From Solea solea (lineage: Eukaryota > Chordata > Actinopteri > Pleuronectiformes > Soleidae), in contig NC_081136.1 in assembly GCF_958295425.1 (NCBI RefSeq), positions 22,078,890 through 22,142,889 of the forward strand: a stretch of DNA of 64,000 nucleotides, read 5' to 3'. The position numbers and the translations under genes are program-made. The notes under the pieces are model-generated. The model saw nothing but the letters and a program-made list of their open reading frames with translations, ran no database searches and had not been told where the DNA came from. Numbering within the stretch: position 1 is the first letter of the stretch; each line of letters starts with the position of its first letter. Positions 52,701 to 61,770 of the stretch are shown here, one piece after another.

Positions 52701-55700
52701 CACACATGCATAGTTGTCATCTCTATGTCCACAGCTAAAAACTTACCTAGCTGATAACGGTGCAAGTTTTATGATGCCAGCAGTCAACATTGAGTGCAAA
52801 TGCAGAGCGTGATGCGAGCTGGCAGCACCTAGCTTTGCCTCTGAGCAGTGCTAACTGCTATGGTATGGTAGAACATGTACTACCCAGGAGAACTAAGCAA
52901 CATAAATGTGTTATGATCCTCTTTTTGCCTTTGCCTTAGTTAAGTTTGTCTTGGTGAAAGTGTGAGGAGGAGGATTGGTCAGTAATTGTACCTGGGAACC
53001 TCCAGCGATGGGGATGATACAAGTGAGGAGATTTCCGACCACTGTTTCCAAAGGCACAGTCAGGCCATCTACGTAGATGGTGTAGACCAGACCCAGACAG
53101 TTCTGTTCAATCAACAAGAAGCAATGAAGATGTCAACAAAGTCTAGAAATAATGTCTAGAAACAATGTAATGGAGTGTAAATATTGTTTTGTGCATCATA
53201 CCCTGAACACCTCGGTGTAATCCAGTCGGGACACCAGCACCAGACTCTTTGGCGCAAAGACCTTCGCTGACTGGACGACAGACAGCTCATCGTCTACCTC
53301 ATCTGCCTCACTGGTCTCAGCCTTCTGCAGCTGAACACAGAACAGAGATGGATGCAATCAAAGCTGAGAAAAACATCAAATCATAAAACTGGTTTCACTC
53401 AACAGGGTTCATATAGAAAACACAGAAAAATCAGGGTACGCAAGTTGTACACAACAGAAAATACACACTACCCGAACCCAGACACAATAAAGACCCAGGT
53501 TTAGTTTGGGACTGCAAACAGTTATTATTTTCATCATCAATTCATTGAAATATTGATTGACAGATCAAGCATTTGACTGCTTGGTCTCCAAATTGTCAGA
53601 AAAAAGCGCAAAATATTTAATGTTATTTCCCAAACCCACAACAATAACATACTCATGCGTCTGGTATTGTCCAGAAAAAAAATGAATCTCAACCTAACGA
53701 GTATGAAAATAGCAGGCAATTAACTTAGAATTCAGCTACTAATTGATTTATTGTTGCAGCCCTCGTTCAATCATGAGCATGAGTCTTGTGCTCTATATAA
53801 CAACAGACAACATTAATATTGTAGGTCAGGAGTTTTAAATTTAAATTAAACAATAGACATGAGCAACACATGCATTTAAATTTAATTTATTTAGACTCAG
53901 AGTAAACAGGCTAGCAAATGGTGTGCACCTGTCGGCACTGCGGATGCAAATAAATGCACCTCCGGTCACACCAGCTGTGAAACTGAGGTGTCAGATGTAC
54001 TGACTGGAGTTACTATGGTTATTACATTAATGATTTACTTGTTGATTATCTAATGGTTAATTCGGCTCAACGTTGACTGTTTATGCATGTTTTCTCACTT
54101 CAAGAGCAGATGAGTCATAAGTAACTTGATGCTGTGACTTTTTTTCTCTCTCCCTGAGCTGCCTGTTTAGGTTGAGTTTCTGTCTCTGCTGGGCGTTTTA
54201 TTTTGTGAGTTGTGTGAGACAGGGCAGAAGCTGCTGCTTTAGCGATACATCTGTTGCATTTCTTATCCAAACACCACCAATGTCAGCGCTGCACACACCT
54301 GCCAATTTTGAAGCCTGTCCAAAAAAAACACTTTTGGACAATTGATTAATAGATGTGATTAACTAGTTAATTTAATGTGAATGAGCACATGGGTAGTACC
54401 CAAGTGGATAAGTTAAGCCGTGTTTCCACTGAGTGGAACAATTCAGTTCGGTACAGTACAGTACTTTTTTTGCGTTCCATCCTTTGGTATCCCTCCCTTG
54501 GGGTACCAGAGTAAAATGGTACGGTATGATCACGATGGCTCCACCCATGACAACCAGTTGAATGGGCAACAGAAAATCACAAAATAAACATTACACTTAT
54601 TGTGGATTAGCATACAAAAAATCAATCGACGTAGCAGTCCACTGGACTGATGGAGTCAAATGTCCACTCTCACTCGAGCTGTTCTGTAAGTATATCGGAA
54701 AAATATACGATTTTGCAAATCCCCAGTATTTTTGTTTCTGTTTCAGTATTTTCTGTTATACTGCCCGGTTTATCGTGATACCACCCTGAGAAAATAGTTT
54801 GGTACCCAACCCGATACCTCACTTCCTACAGTGAGGGCTCATAATGGTGGCACATTATGATGTACTATCTTTTAAATGTGTCAAGTAAATGGTAAATGGT
54901 CTGTATTTTTATATACCCATTCACCCACCCTTTTATTTATTTATTTATTCATTTATTTTGAACATGTAAAAACAAAACAGACAAAGAAAACATGCAGATG
55001 GGCATTCCACCGCATTGGTACACAAACTCTATCAATTTACATGTTCAGGAGTGGGAGGAAGTATAAACTTATTTATTCCCACCCAGTGGCGGCCGGTGAC
55101 GTTTTATTTTGAGGGGGCGCAATCGGCAAGTCAGTTTTTCAGATGGACTGTGGTAACATAGTCCAGTGGTGATATGCAGTTACCGCACACTAAAACACAC
55201 CAAAGCACCATTCTCATGCCTGATACCGTAATTTTAAAAGATTCACTTAAATGAAACAAAAAATACACAACAAAAAGTTTTTGTCTGTATTTTCAGGCCT
55301 TTGAATTTTGCCTTCTCTATCACTCCTTGGTTCGCATAGCATTTTCCATATGTATCCTTGTCTGTTTGTGTTTATTATTATTGTTCAGAGAAATGTTTTA
55401 AGTCTGTATTACCTGTCGTCCGTTCTCATTCGTTTATATTCTATTTTTTTGTCCGGCTTATTGTCCTTGTAGTTGCTATCATAAAGTGTAAAAACAGGGA
55501 GGTGGTCACTGATATCACTGATTAATAGTGAAAATGTTATCTATTAACGTGGCACAGTGAGGTGTTATTCTGCTGGGTCTAGTGATTTTTGGATAAAGGC
55601 TCATGCTATACATTGTATTGATGAACTCATCTGTCATTTTGTGATTGGTAGGGTTTATGAGGTCGATGTTGAAATCCCCACAAATGAAATGTACTTGACT

Positions 55701-58700
55701 CCTTCTTGAAAACGTATTTTCCATCCAGTTGTTGAATACTTCAAAACTCGACCCAGGTGCTCTATATATATATATATATATATACACAACTGATAATAAC
55801 TTTTTCTTTTATTCTTTGTGAATTTCTACTGATATGCATTCAAGCACATTATCAACAACACCTGACATACCATCCACCACCTTAAAGTTCAAAGCTTTAT
55901 GAACATATATGGCTACTCCTCCACCACCCTTGTTAAGTCTATTTATGTAATTGCTTTCATATCGATCGAGTTCAAACTCCATACCTTTGTCATTTTTAAT
56001 CCTAGTTTCTTTCCAGTGACAACTTGCTCTACCAGTTTGGGCTTTTTTTCCCCTCAGCCAAATCACATTACTCTCTAGTCCGCTTCATGCCCAAACCAGA
56101 GAGACAGTGATCATCCAATCATAGCAAACGATTGGGAAGTGCCATGGATTTTTTTTCTCATTCCCCACCCTGTTTAGAGTGTAGCGGGAAGCCACGGCTT
56201 AAAATGAAACAAAATGAGGCAGTTGATCCCTAAAAAGAACTCCACCTCCATTATATGAAACTGGTTCGGCTTTTCCCCATATGACAAGGCACAAACAACA
56301 GGTATTTGCAAGGTTTTCACAGACAAGGTTCGCTCGTCATCCACGTAAAGAGACAGCGTCCTGAACAATATGGTAACTTTAGACCCAAACAAACCACTTC
56401 AACACAGGCACTTAATAAAGACAGTCTGTATGAGAAGACGAGTAAGCGGTGGGAAGAATTGGAGCAAAGTTCACACTGTTGTTTACCTTTAAAATTAAAA
56501 TTAAATTTTTGAGTTGAGCAAAACAGTCTGAAAGAGAGTGACCTTGCGCACTTGTTAAATGTCCATCATACTTGGCACAAGTTGGCAAAATTGCAGAAAC
56601 TCAAAATTTGTTCAGAAATGTTCTTTGGCCTAAATGCTATATGTTATTATTATGTTTTTGTTTTTACAGAGGGAAATTTACATGCAAAATAGTAAAAAGA
56701 TAATCGATGTAAAAAAACTGTGATAAAATCTCGATCGTGATTTTACTGTAAAAAACAAAACTTTTTTTCCAAATCACCCACACCTAGTGTCGAGTTCCAG
56801 GGTGTTACATGACTACCATGTCATAAACAGCAAACAATCACAACACTGCTCTTGTGACAGGACACCAATAATGCATTGTGTCATTGTTTCCTGCATTAAT
56901 GGCAGGTCAAAGGTGCCCAGGACATGATGTAGCTGATGTCTCTCTCACCTGCGGATTGTCCAGGCCCTCCCAAAAGGTGAAGCAGGCACAGTAGTGACGC
57001 TCTGAGTTGATGTCCGTCAAAACCGCTACAAAGAAGGAGGTGGGCTGCCGCTCAGGAACCAGCTGCCAACGGCTGGGCTGACAGAACTAGAGAGAAGGAA
57101 AGCAGAGGTGGAAGGAGCAGGTGAGAGGGTGAAGGCAGCAGAGGTGATAGAGGGAGACCATTGGACATGGGTTGGAATCAGATGGAAATGGGAAGAAATG
57201 GCAGAAAAAACCAACAGAGCAATATTAACTCACATTTATGACATATTAGGGTCACGTGTTTAAACAGTGATTCATTCAGGGCTGTATAGTAATGCAACTA
57301 AACAAGTTCTGACAATGTTCCGTCTGCTTTAATCATATTGCAACACCACTGAATGAATACAAATACTGACTGAACACAAAGAAACATTTCTTCTCCTTTG
57401 CAATCACACTGTTTGTCAGTGTCAAACATTCACTGGTAAAACAAGAAATGTTAATGGAGCAATCAAAACTGTAAGTGCTGACCACACTGAGCAAACAGAA
57501 AGTCAATATTAGCAGAGTTTAATGGCATTTACTGTGTTATGGTGATTCACTTGGTTGCTCCATTGATTTGATGACTCTGAAGTTGATCTTTATCCATGTG
57601 TTAACATGTTTCACTTGTGTCCTTACAACGATTCACATCACTAAAGAAGCATATGGTCAAATCCAGAAAACTGGTCTGTTTTGCAAATTGTGTTCCATTC
57701 TCTCATTCTCTCTCTTCTCTAACCCTAACCCTTTGTGCAGTTAACTAAAGAGATCAGCTCATCTGATGCATCTGTGGCAGACGTTATGTCCTTAATTGCA
57801 GCACTAAAGTTGCTTTCTCAGTGTCAGTGTTGAGACGGACCACGGAGTGAAAACAATGAAAAGTGCACTCTTAAGAGTCTGTCAACACACGTTTACTTCA
57901 TCGCAACTGTACTTGATCCTCGTCATAAAGATCATTAGGTAGAACTTTATTGTCATTGTACAACATACAACGAAATTAAGGGGCTTGGGTGTGGGGATAA
58001 AGCAGCGCATAGGGAAATGATCCAGGCTGAATTTGATATGGAGAAGCTGCTTTGAGACGTAAATACGTCCGATAATAGTAGCCAGCGTAGATGTCAAGGA
58101 GGTAGCAGCCTATTCAACCTCCTGTTAGGAGGTCATTGGTCATCGTGGTGGAACTTGGCATGTTTGCCAATGTACAATAACACATTTTAAAGCCAATGTT
58201 GGTCAATATCAATATTGTCCCGCTTTCCTTAAGAGTGGACACCAGTGTGATTGACAGCTGGTATCATCCTATAGGAGCCTGGTTGCAGGTGACGTCTGTG
58301 AATTTCCGGTTGCAAAACCTCAACATAGTGCCAGTCAAATTGCCAACATCAAGGCTTGAAACAAAGAGTTTAGATTCTTAAGGACGATGCGAGTAGATGA
58401 GAGGAGGAGGAGAACTGTGAGAGGGCAGCAATGCGCCTCTCATATACAGCCAGCTAAAAACTATTAGAAGAAGTAGAAGTCACCTGCCAAGTTTGAACCA
58501 ATGGACTTGGACTCGAGATTAAGAAATGTGACCAAGGACTTTTAACTGTGGAGGGCAGTATTACACCTCTCAGTTCACAGCCAGCCGCAAATTATTAGAA
58601 GAAGGAAGGAGAAGCCACTACCAGTTGCCACTTGGAACTAATATCACAGCATGGTACTGCACAAAAGTGGAACAGAAGGCTTTGCAGTACGCTGTGAAGA

Positions 58701-59336
58701 CTGCACAAAACATCAGTGGTGTACAGCTGCCTGCAGTGGAGGACATCTACTTGTCTAAATGTCAGGGCCTCCAAGATTATTGGACTCTAATGTTGCACAT
58801 CATCTCTTTGAACTGCTTACCTCTGGCAGACATTACAGGTTTTACACTCACACAACACAAGGATGGTGAGAAGCTTCTTTCCCATAGCTGTCAAACAACG
58901 GAAGTGAACCTGACTGTTGAAATGACCAAGGTTTCAAACTACATAGAGAACCATGGAAATGTTCTCATAGTTGTCATACATCATTTTGCTGAGGCCCTAA
59001 CACTTAGACACACATCAACTGATATCAAGTGACACTGAAAAAAAAGAAAAACACCTCTCATCTAGGTCAGCATGTGATTAATGTTTCCAATTATATATCT
59101 TGTAATACTAACAGTTGTGCCACGGCCAAAACCACTAGTCTGGCACAGGAAATAAATTCTTTGACCTGACAGTGTTAAGTGTCTTGTTGTAGCTACTGAG
59201 CTACACAGGAACATATGTATGTGTGTGTGTGTGTGCGTGTGTTGACTTACCAGCTCAATGCCTTGTGGGAATGGGCTGTCCTCCCAGTCTTTCTCAGGAA
59301 ACCGCTGGAGAATGCGACCTTGACCTTCACCTTCCA
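19651..59336 (-). CDS. sbf1: sbf1 (MTMR5): DENN-domain / pseudophosphatase myotubularin, 40 coding exons, start exon missing
   Basis: The protein is a Rab exchange-factor-like DENN protein joined to a dead myotubularin that pairs with active MTMR2-type phosphatases. Domain order is DENN, SBF2 region, GRAM/PH-like, myotubularin-like, PH. The visible exons sum to 5,675 nt, about 1,891 residues; human SBF1 is about 1,870-1,890, so little is missing. The first visible exon (59251-59336) begins in phase after the short exon that in SBF1 encodes the MARLADYF start. That exon was not found up to 64000. Order of exons and coordinates are given in the block entries. Strings such as [27 protein letters not shown] and [15 protein letters not shown] match SBF1 closely, and the ppp6r2 neighbour supports SBF1 over SBF2. 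Human SBF1 mutations cause Charcot-Marie-Tooth disease 4B3. All junctions are GT-AG and in frame. Confidence 0.95.
21061..22075 (-). other. sbf1: sbf1 intron with an internal near-duplicate
   Basis: No exon. At about 21667-21780 two similar phrases occur, AACTCAACTTGCTCCGGACC and AGCTCAACATGCTGTGGACC. Between them GCAGAAGTGATGACATTTCT through TTGCTGCTCCTCTAA matches 49968-50020, so it is dispersed repeat material. Confidence 0.5.
22418..23113 (-). other. sbf1: sbf1 intron, nothing recognised
   Basis: AT-rich intron sequence with no repeat family, exon or structure that I can name. Confidence 0.6.
24075..24141. repeat. strong intronic inverted repeat (hairpin)
   Basis: The arms 24075-24102 and 24114-24141 pair at 25 of 28 positions around an 11-base loop; both outer ends are GAATTC and both inner ends are TTCTGGACA and its complement. 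It lies in the sbf1 intron 23494-24579. It could be a MITE core or a small-RNA hairpin; no family is recognised. Confidence 0.8.
25759..26268. mobile_element. MITE-like element in sbf1 intron 25594-26294
   Basis: The left end GGTTTGGTTTAGTACAGTAC and the complement of the right end GGTTTGGGTGGTACAGTGCA are near mirror images. The internal phrase CCCTTGGGGTACCA followed by AGTAAAATGGTA recurs at 54500-54520, identifying a family with at least two copies here. No coding frame is seen. Confidence 0.65.
26799..26946. repeat. compound microsatellite (CTCA)n(AAAC)n
   Basis: About 28 uninterrupted CTCA units (26799-26913) run directly into about eight AAAC units. The THSL repeat reading frame across it is an artefact of the tetranucleotide. 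It is in the sbf1 intron 26468-27114. Confidence 0.95.
28908..29783 (-). other. sbf1: sbf1 intron with a MITE-like insertion
   Basis: Most of this intron is the element at 29064-29443. The rest, 29450-29783, shows nothing recognisable. Confidence 0.5.
29064..29443. mobile_element. MITE-like element with AGGGNTGGGCAT ends
   Basis: The left end AGGGCTGGGCAT and the right end ATGCCCATCCCT are inverted repeats with one mismatch. CAAGACC occurs just outside both ends (29057-29063 and 29444-29450), a possible target duplication. Interior words (CAGGTTTCACAGTGTGTTTAGC, with TAAATTTCATCACTTCTG) recur at 31715-31793. Confidence 0.6.
29921..31060 (-). other. sbf1: sbf1 intron, nothing recognised
   Basis: Contains a few frames of 60-80 codons (for example 30066-30311 on +) with no family resemblance. 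No repeat ends were recognised. Confidence 0.5.
31540..31960. repeat. dispersed repeat related to 29064-29443
   Basis: CAGGTTCCACAGTGTGTTGA (from 31715) and TAAATTCCATCACTTCTG match the 29064-29443 element. The left edge begins near AGAGGTCGACCGATTAATTG. It fills most of sbf1 intron 31454-32058. Ends not defined. Confidence 0.5.
32252..33949 (-). other. sbf1: sbf1 intron with (GAATT)n
   Basis: The 1.7-kb intron carries a long pentanucleotide array near its 5' end and otherwise AT-rich sequence with no recognised family. A frame continuing the upstream exon past its donor (33949 down to 33785) is read-through. Confidence 0.6.
32306..32398. repeat. (GAATT)n pentanucleotide microsatellite
   Basis: About 18 perfect TTGAA/GAATT units without interruption. 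Confidence 0.95.
34580..34860. repeat. member of a dispersed repeat family
   Basis: Shares GGAATCACTGGTTTTCAGTG, GGATTTTTGAGGTGTCG and ACTATCCCTATAAG-type words with the family described at 19900-20060 and 27960-28290. It occupies much of sbf1 intron 34297-34879. Confidence 0.4.
37029..37133. mobile_element. short hAT-type MITE (about 105 bp)
   Basis: Bounded by GGGCTGCAAC and the near-complement TTGCAGCAC, with the body TTTTCATAATCAATTAATAG, like the fuller copy at 63513-63852 but internally deleted. Confidence 0.55.
37177..37256. repeat. inverted repeat, fold-back
   Basis: The arms 37177-37202 and 37231-37256 pair at about 23 of 26 positions (ATTTTAGC...AACAAAAGGCTCA). The right arm repeats the dispersed word GAGCCTTTTGTTAA-T-GCTAAAAT seen near 40655. 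Confidence 0.7.
37336..37893. mobile_element. fold-back MITE with long inverted repeats in sbf1 intron 36684-38512
   Basis: The left 110 bases and the complement of the right 110 bases share, in order, GGAATTC, TATTAATGTG/TATAAATGTGG, GTGAATAGT-CTTACAAAAA, GTTT-ATAA-TGGTCCAGTA and GCAGCAG. Between them is a (CA)n tract (37683-37712). No transposase frame is seen. A small TSD was not identified. Confidence 0.65.
37683..37712. repeat. (CA)n microsatellite
   Basis: About 15 CA units inside the fold-back element at 37336-37893. Confidence 0.9.
38721..39437 (-). other. sbf1: sbf1 intron, nothing recognised
   Basis: No exon or named repeat seen; sequence is AT-rich. Confidence 0.5.
40260..40760. 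repeat. dispersed repeat material in sbf1 intron 40006-40962
   Basis: CTTCCTGTACCAAATTCCAC, then GCAATTTTACATCACGGCAC and ACAGGAG, match 19900-20060. The later GAGCCTTTTGTTAAGTAGCT and AAAATCAGTTTTCC match 37231-37256, 543-575 and 45190. It suggests one element with several copies in the window. Confidence 0.5.
41041..43129 (-). other. sbf1: sbf1 intron with an L2-like LINE end
   Basis: The LINE fragment at 41390-41720 is the only clear item. About 42480-42610 contains AATCGATTATCATTT and GATTGCGATTTTTTAACGAT, like a degraded hAT-type MITE. A 9-base unit (ATAACACACC-like) repeats three times at 43046-43077. Confidence 0.5.
41390..41720 (+). mobile_element. 3' end of an L2-like LINE (ORF2 C terminus and tail)
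   Basis: The frame at 41390-41534 encodes [20 protein letters not shown], the WNxLP...FRRxLK motif at the C terminus of the reverse-transcriptase protein in L2-type LINEs. After the stop come about 130 untranslated bases, then GTAAGTCGCTTTGGATAAAA and a (TGTAA)n tail to 41720. Everything 5' of this is lost, as expected for 5'-truncated insertion. The same tail ends the SINE at 14208-14358. Confidence 0.75.
43838..43905 (+). mobile_element. tRNA-like SINE head
   Basis: The phrase CATTAGCTCAGCTAGTATGG resembles a tRNA 5' end with A box, followed by GCGTTGCACTTTGGAACCAG and a degenerate B box (GATTTCGCAACC). The acceptor stem is not complementary, so it is not a tRNA gene. No body or tail was recognised after it. 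It lies in sbf1 intron 43244-44314. Confidence 0.5.
45020..45245. repeat. dispersed repeat copy, reverse orientation, with (ATT)n
   Basis: AACTGATGGGGGCAGCAGTG and GGATCAAAAACTTCTGTGT are the reverse complement of the word order at 27979-28020. An (ATT)n tract (45130-45188) follows, then GTGGCTAAAATCAGTTTC. Confidence 0.5.
45565..52991 (-). other. sbf1: largest sbf1 intron (7.4 kb)
   Basis: No exon is found. Repeats seen are the 49968-50245 MITE-like stretch, a compact TTTGAGCATCAG triplication at 50905-50935 and various (CA) tracts near 48610. Small frames at 46674-46898, 47385-47687 and 48393-48737 show no recognisable domain. 47130-47300 and 48010-48110 look like degraded repeat sequence, not assigned. 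The rest shows nothing I can name. Confidence 0.5.
50015..50250 (+). mobile_element. MITE-like repeat, partner of 62745-62942
   Basis: GGAGCTTTTCCATTAC, ACTCGGCTCAACTCAACTCG and GATAGTACCTGG match the reverse complement of 62745-62942. The right part (GACACTGATTGGTCAGAGAG) is typical of an abundant teleost MITE family; no formal name is claimed. Confidence 0.55.
53506..53762. mobile_element. hAT-type MITE, partial
   Basis: The ends TTGGGACTGCAAAC and GTTGCAGCCCTC form an imperfect inverted repeat, and the body CATCATCAATTCATTGAAAT resembles 63520-63560. Internal parts are rearranged or decayed. Confidence 0.55.
54425..54810. mobile_element. partial MITE, family of 25759-26268
   Basis: CGGTACAGTACAGTAC, then CCCTTGGGGTACCAGAGTAA and AATGGTACGGTA, match the left half of 25759-26268. 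The right edge carries TTTGGTACCCAACCC, like the end of the element at 5830-6995, so it is mosaic or nested. Confidence 0.5.
54930..56080 (-). mobile_element. decayed LINE: apurinic endonuclease domain and 3' tail
   Basis: On the - strand one frame from 56066 to 55515 encodes endonuclease motifs: [36 protein letters not shown] and [10 protein letters not shown]. After a shift at about 55515 the next frame gives [16 protein letters not shown]. One stop at about 55809 interrupts it. GDFN and SDH are catalytic endonuclease motifs of APE-type non-LTR elements. At the low-coordinate side (54930-54960) the - strand shows an (AAATA)n tail. The reverse-transcriptase part is missing. A (TA)n run lies inside the domain. 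Confidence 0.7.
55762..55786. repeat. (TA)n microsatellite inside the LINE endonuclease relic
   Basis: The run encodes Tyr-Ile repeats immediately before RAPGSS in the - strand frame. Confidence 0.85.
58258..58375 (+). repeat. interspersed repeat fragment, partner of 9025-9135
   Basis: Carries TAGGAGCCTGGTTGC and downstream words shared with 9025-9135 in the same orientation. Confidence 0.5.
58421..58614 (+). repeat. imperfect direct duplication, 130-base period
   Basis: GAGGGCAGCAATGCGCCTCT...ATTAGAAGAAG at 58421 recurs as GAGGGCAGTATTACACCTCT...ATTAGAAGAAG at 58551. Both contain CACAGCCAGC or TACAGCCAGC. Confidence 0.7.
58630..58945 (+). pseudogene. reverse-transcriptase C-terminal relic of a LINE
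   Basis: The frame at 58670-58770 encodes [20 protein letters not shown] and EDIYLSKC, like the TAxxIxGxxLPxxxDIY motif near the C terminus of fish LINE ORF2. After a shift, the 58860-58920 stretch encodes [11 protein letters not shown], like the SFFPxAV motif that follows. Stops and shifts show decay, so the 135-codon frame 58625-59032 is not a gene. Confidence 0.55.
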
Positions 59337-61176
59337 CTGTGGAGACAGAGGGACACATACAGTTCATTCTGTTTTTCATCCACATTATTCGTTGACTGAT
59401 TAATTCCACTAACAAGTAGAGGTGTAAAAAAAATTGATTCATATTTCATGTTTGTTTTCCAGAATGATTCTTAATTGATTCAAAGATACTGAGATATCAG
59501 TATTATTTCAAAGATCTGTACCATTGCAGCATAGTAGAAAACACAGGCTTCAGTTTTATGATTACAAGGGAGCCATAGTATGTCATCCCGTCACATAACT
59601 TTTATTCACTTCCTTTGTGTAGCTGCTAAAGTATGTTTATATCTTCTTTGATATAAGCAGACATCTATTGTTACAAATATAAACATTTACATATCCAGGG
59701 AAGTGTGTTGTGCTGCTGTCTGTCTGTAGTCTGTTAAACAGTAGTGGGATGTGTTAAAGGGCCTGTTTGCTGGTTAGTGAGGCCATTTCCACTGTTGGCC
59801 TGAGCCTGTTTCTTCACAGCAGCACTGTGTGACATGACAAAGGCCGGCTTATGTAACCAACCACTGCATTTCGCTAAGAGAATACAATATATTTTCCCAA
59901 TACAAATACTTTCAATCCAACATAAAGCGTGACAAAAGGAAAAAAACATGATCCATGCCAATATAAAGAAGATTTTAATTAGGACTTTGATATAATCTGG
60001 ATTTCAAGTACTACAATTTTGCCCCTAAGAAGACAACACAGCATATGTGTCTTTACCAAAGCAACAAATATAGAAGCAGACACACAGAGACAATATAAAT
60101 AACAGAAAGTAGACCAGCTCCCAAAACACACAGATAAAGGCTGGTGCATACTCAATCCCCATGCAAAAAACTTGCAACTTTAGTTTAGATGCAAGTCGAG
60201 GAGGTCAACAGGCAGTATAATGAAAATGTGTCACGTTGCAGTGATCATGTCAGCTGTATGGGCTGCGAGCAAGAAAAAAGTGTGATTTTGCGTGTAAAAA
60301 CACGCCAAGAGTGCTAGTTATCACTTTAGCGCGAGTTGTTTTCGTAGTTACATCTCTGTCCTTATGATGCATGTGGCGATGTCCTGTGCTCTGCTACATG
60401 TGCAAAAGATAGCTTACACCGTGGTTGTCTTGTCGACAACACGAATGTTGTTGACAGAACTCACAGGGAACGCAAAATATTTCCAAACTTGGTATTTCAG
60501 AGAAGTGGGAGGGGGTTTGAGTTCTATCAATGTGTCGCCCAAATCAGCAGTTGCCATGGTTACAATTAGTTGGAACCAGCTTGGGGTTAGTGGGAGGAAG
60601 TAATGTGTAGTGATGCTACAATGCTACGACCACAACATTGTTTTTCTTCCCCCTCTGACAGGACGACACACTGGGGGCATGGCTAAATCAATCAATATAT
60701 AATATTTAATTTATAATATTTTGTGTATTTCACTATAGGTATTCAATAAAGTAAATATAATGATTATCAATTTAACAACCTTTAAAACTGGGATAATTGT
60801 TCACATGCCACAAATGTGTATCTGACTGTGGTTTCATGGTGTGTACATGGAAGATTTCCATTTATCTTTGGTGGTCGTGTGCATTCATTGTAGGTCATAA
60901 AACGACATGGACATACAAATATTGTACGTTTACACAACACGGCTGTGAAGTTATTAATAGTAATGTAATGATTTTTTTAAAAAAACACTATTCTGATAAA
61001 AAAAGGACTTTGTTGTGACACTTAAGAATATGACTTGGCCCTCGTCTGTACACTGTGATGAGTCATGTGGTACAGTACACTGAGGCTGCTGCATGCTGGG
61101 ACATGATGTCACATCCCAAATATCTAGTCAGAGAGAGCAGAGAATGTGTCACCTGGTATGGCCATAAGTTATGTAG

Positions 61177-61196
61177 GTGTGTGTGTGTGTTACTGA

Positions 61197-61239
<43 letters not shown>
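61177..61239. repeat. (GT)n - spacer - (CA)n
   Basis: A GT run (61177-61191) and, after a spacer of 6 bases, a CA run (61198-61239): mutually complementary arms. Confidence 0.9.
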
Positions 61240-61241
<2 letters not shown>

Positions 61242-61607
61242 GCACCATCTGCCAGCAGTCAAGCAGGGTGGGGTTTATTCCGCAACAAGTTAAAGCAGGA
61301 CATCCTGCAGCTGAGAGAGGACTGTATGAATGAGCCCGCTGGGAGTGACACGCAGGCCTCCGGACCACAGACACTACACACACACAGAAGAACACACCAC
61401 CTCTCAAATTTGGTTTCTTGTACACTTTTCCCCTTAAAAGCATTTAACCAAACCTTACTGCACTACAGAGTAGACAGTGCTGAGAGAAAGATGCTAAATC
61501 TGTGTCTCCTCCTAAGATTTTCATTCTTATTAAAGCATTCAGATGGGTAAAACTGGCAAAACTGCAGTGTAAGGCAGCATATTGATGTGCAGTGCATTTT
61601 CTGTCAC

Positions 61608-61770
61608 ACCTCTTTCATACCCATTCACACACTGCTGGCACAGCCGGCAAGAGCAAGGTGGGGTTAAGTGTCTTGACCAAGACTAGTAGACTAGCAAAGC
61701 AGGGAATCAAACCCACAACCTTCCATTAGAAAGACCACTTGCCCAACCACTAATCCACCGTCGCCCCCCT
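61608..61770 (-). mobile_element. tRNA-derived SINE
   Basis: On the - strand GGCGACGGTGGATTAGTGGT and later GGTTGTGGGTTTGATTCCC resemble A and B boxes of a tRNA. The body CTTGGTCAAGACACTTAACC and the GGCTGTGCCAGCAGTGTGTG region follow. The tail is not obviously like the one at 14208, so it is a second family. Confidence 0.7.

Larger units (their letters stand above)
53331..56948 (-). other. sbf1: sbf1 intron with MITE and LINE remains
   Basis: The 3.6-kb intron contains a hAT-type MITE (53506-53762), a MITE fragment (54425-54810) and a LINE remnant (54930-56080). About 56690-56785 (AGATAATCGATG to CTCGATCGTGATTTTACTG) resembles another degraded MITE. Confidence 0.55.
57087..59250 (-). other. 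sbf1: sbf1 intron 2, with repeats and an RT relic
   Basis: 57087-57940 shows nothing recognisable. 58258-58375 is an interspersed repeat, 58421-58614 an imperfect duplication and 58630-58945 a reverse-transcriptase relic. Confidence 0.5.
39438..59336 (-). other. sbf1: sbf1 DENN module (upstream, core and downstream DENN)
   Basis: Exons in transcript order: 59336-59251, 57086-56949, 53330-53202, 53102-52992, 45564-45459, 44669-44537, 44423-44315, 43243-43130, 41040-40963, 40005-39892, 39782-39654, 39536-39438. They encode [20 protein letters not shown], the uDENN stretch with [19 protein letters not shown], then the core DENN with [40 protein letters not shown] and [17 protein letters not shown]. 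The downstream part has [20 protein letters not shown] and [20 protein letters not shown]. This module is the part linked to Rab28/Rab21-type exchange in the family. The acidic insert in exon 53202-53330 ([12 protein letters not shown]) is poorly conserved with human. Intron sizes here are the largest in the gene. Confidence 0.92.

Noticed and set aside
58625..59032. 135-residue frame as a gene
   Set aside because: Only part matches a LINE reverse transcriptase and the rest is out of frame with it, so it is a relic.
61700..61770. tRNA gene on the - strand
   Set aside because: The tRNA-like head continues into a SINE body, and stem pairing is poor.
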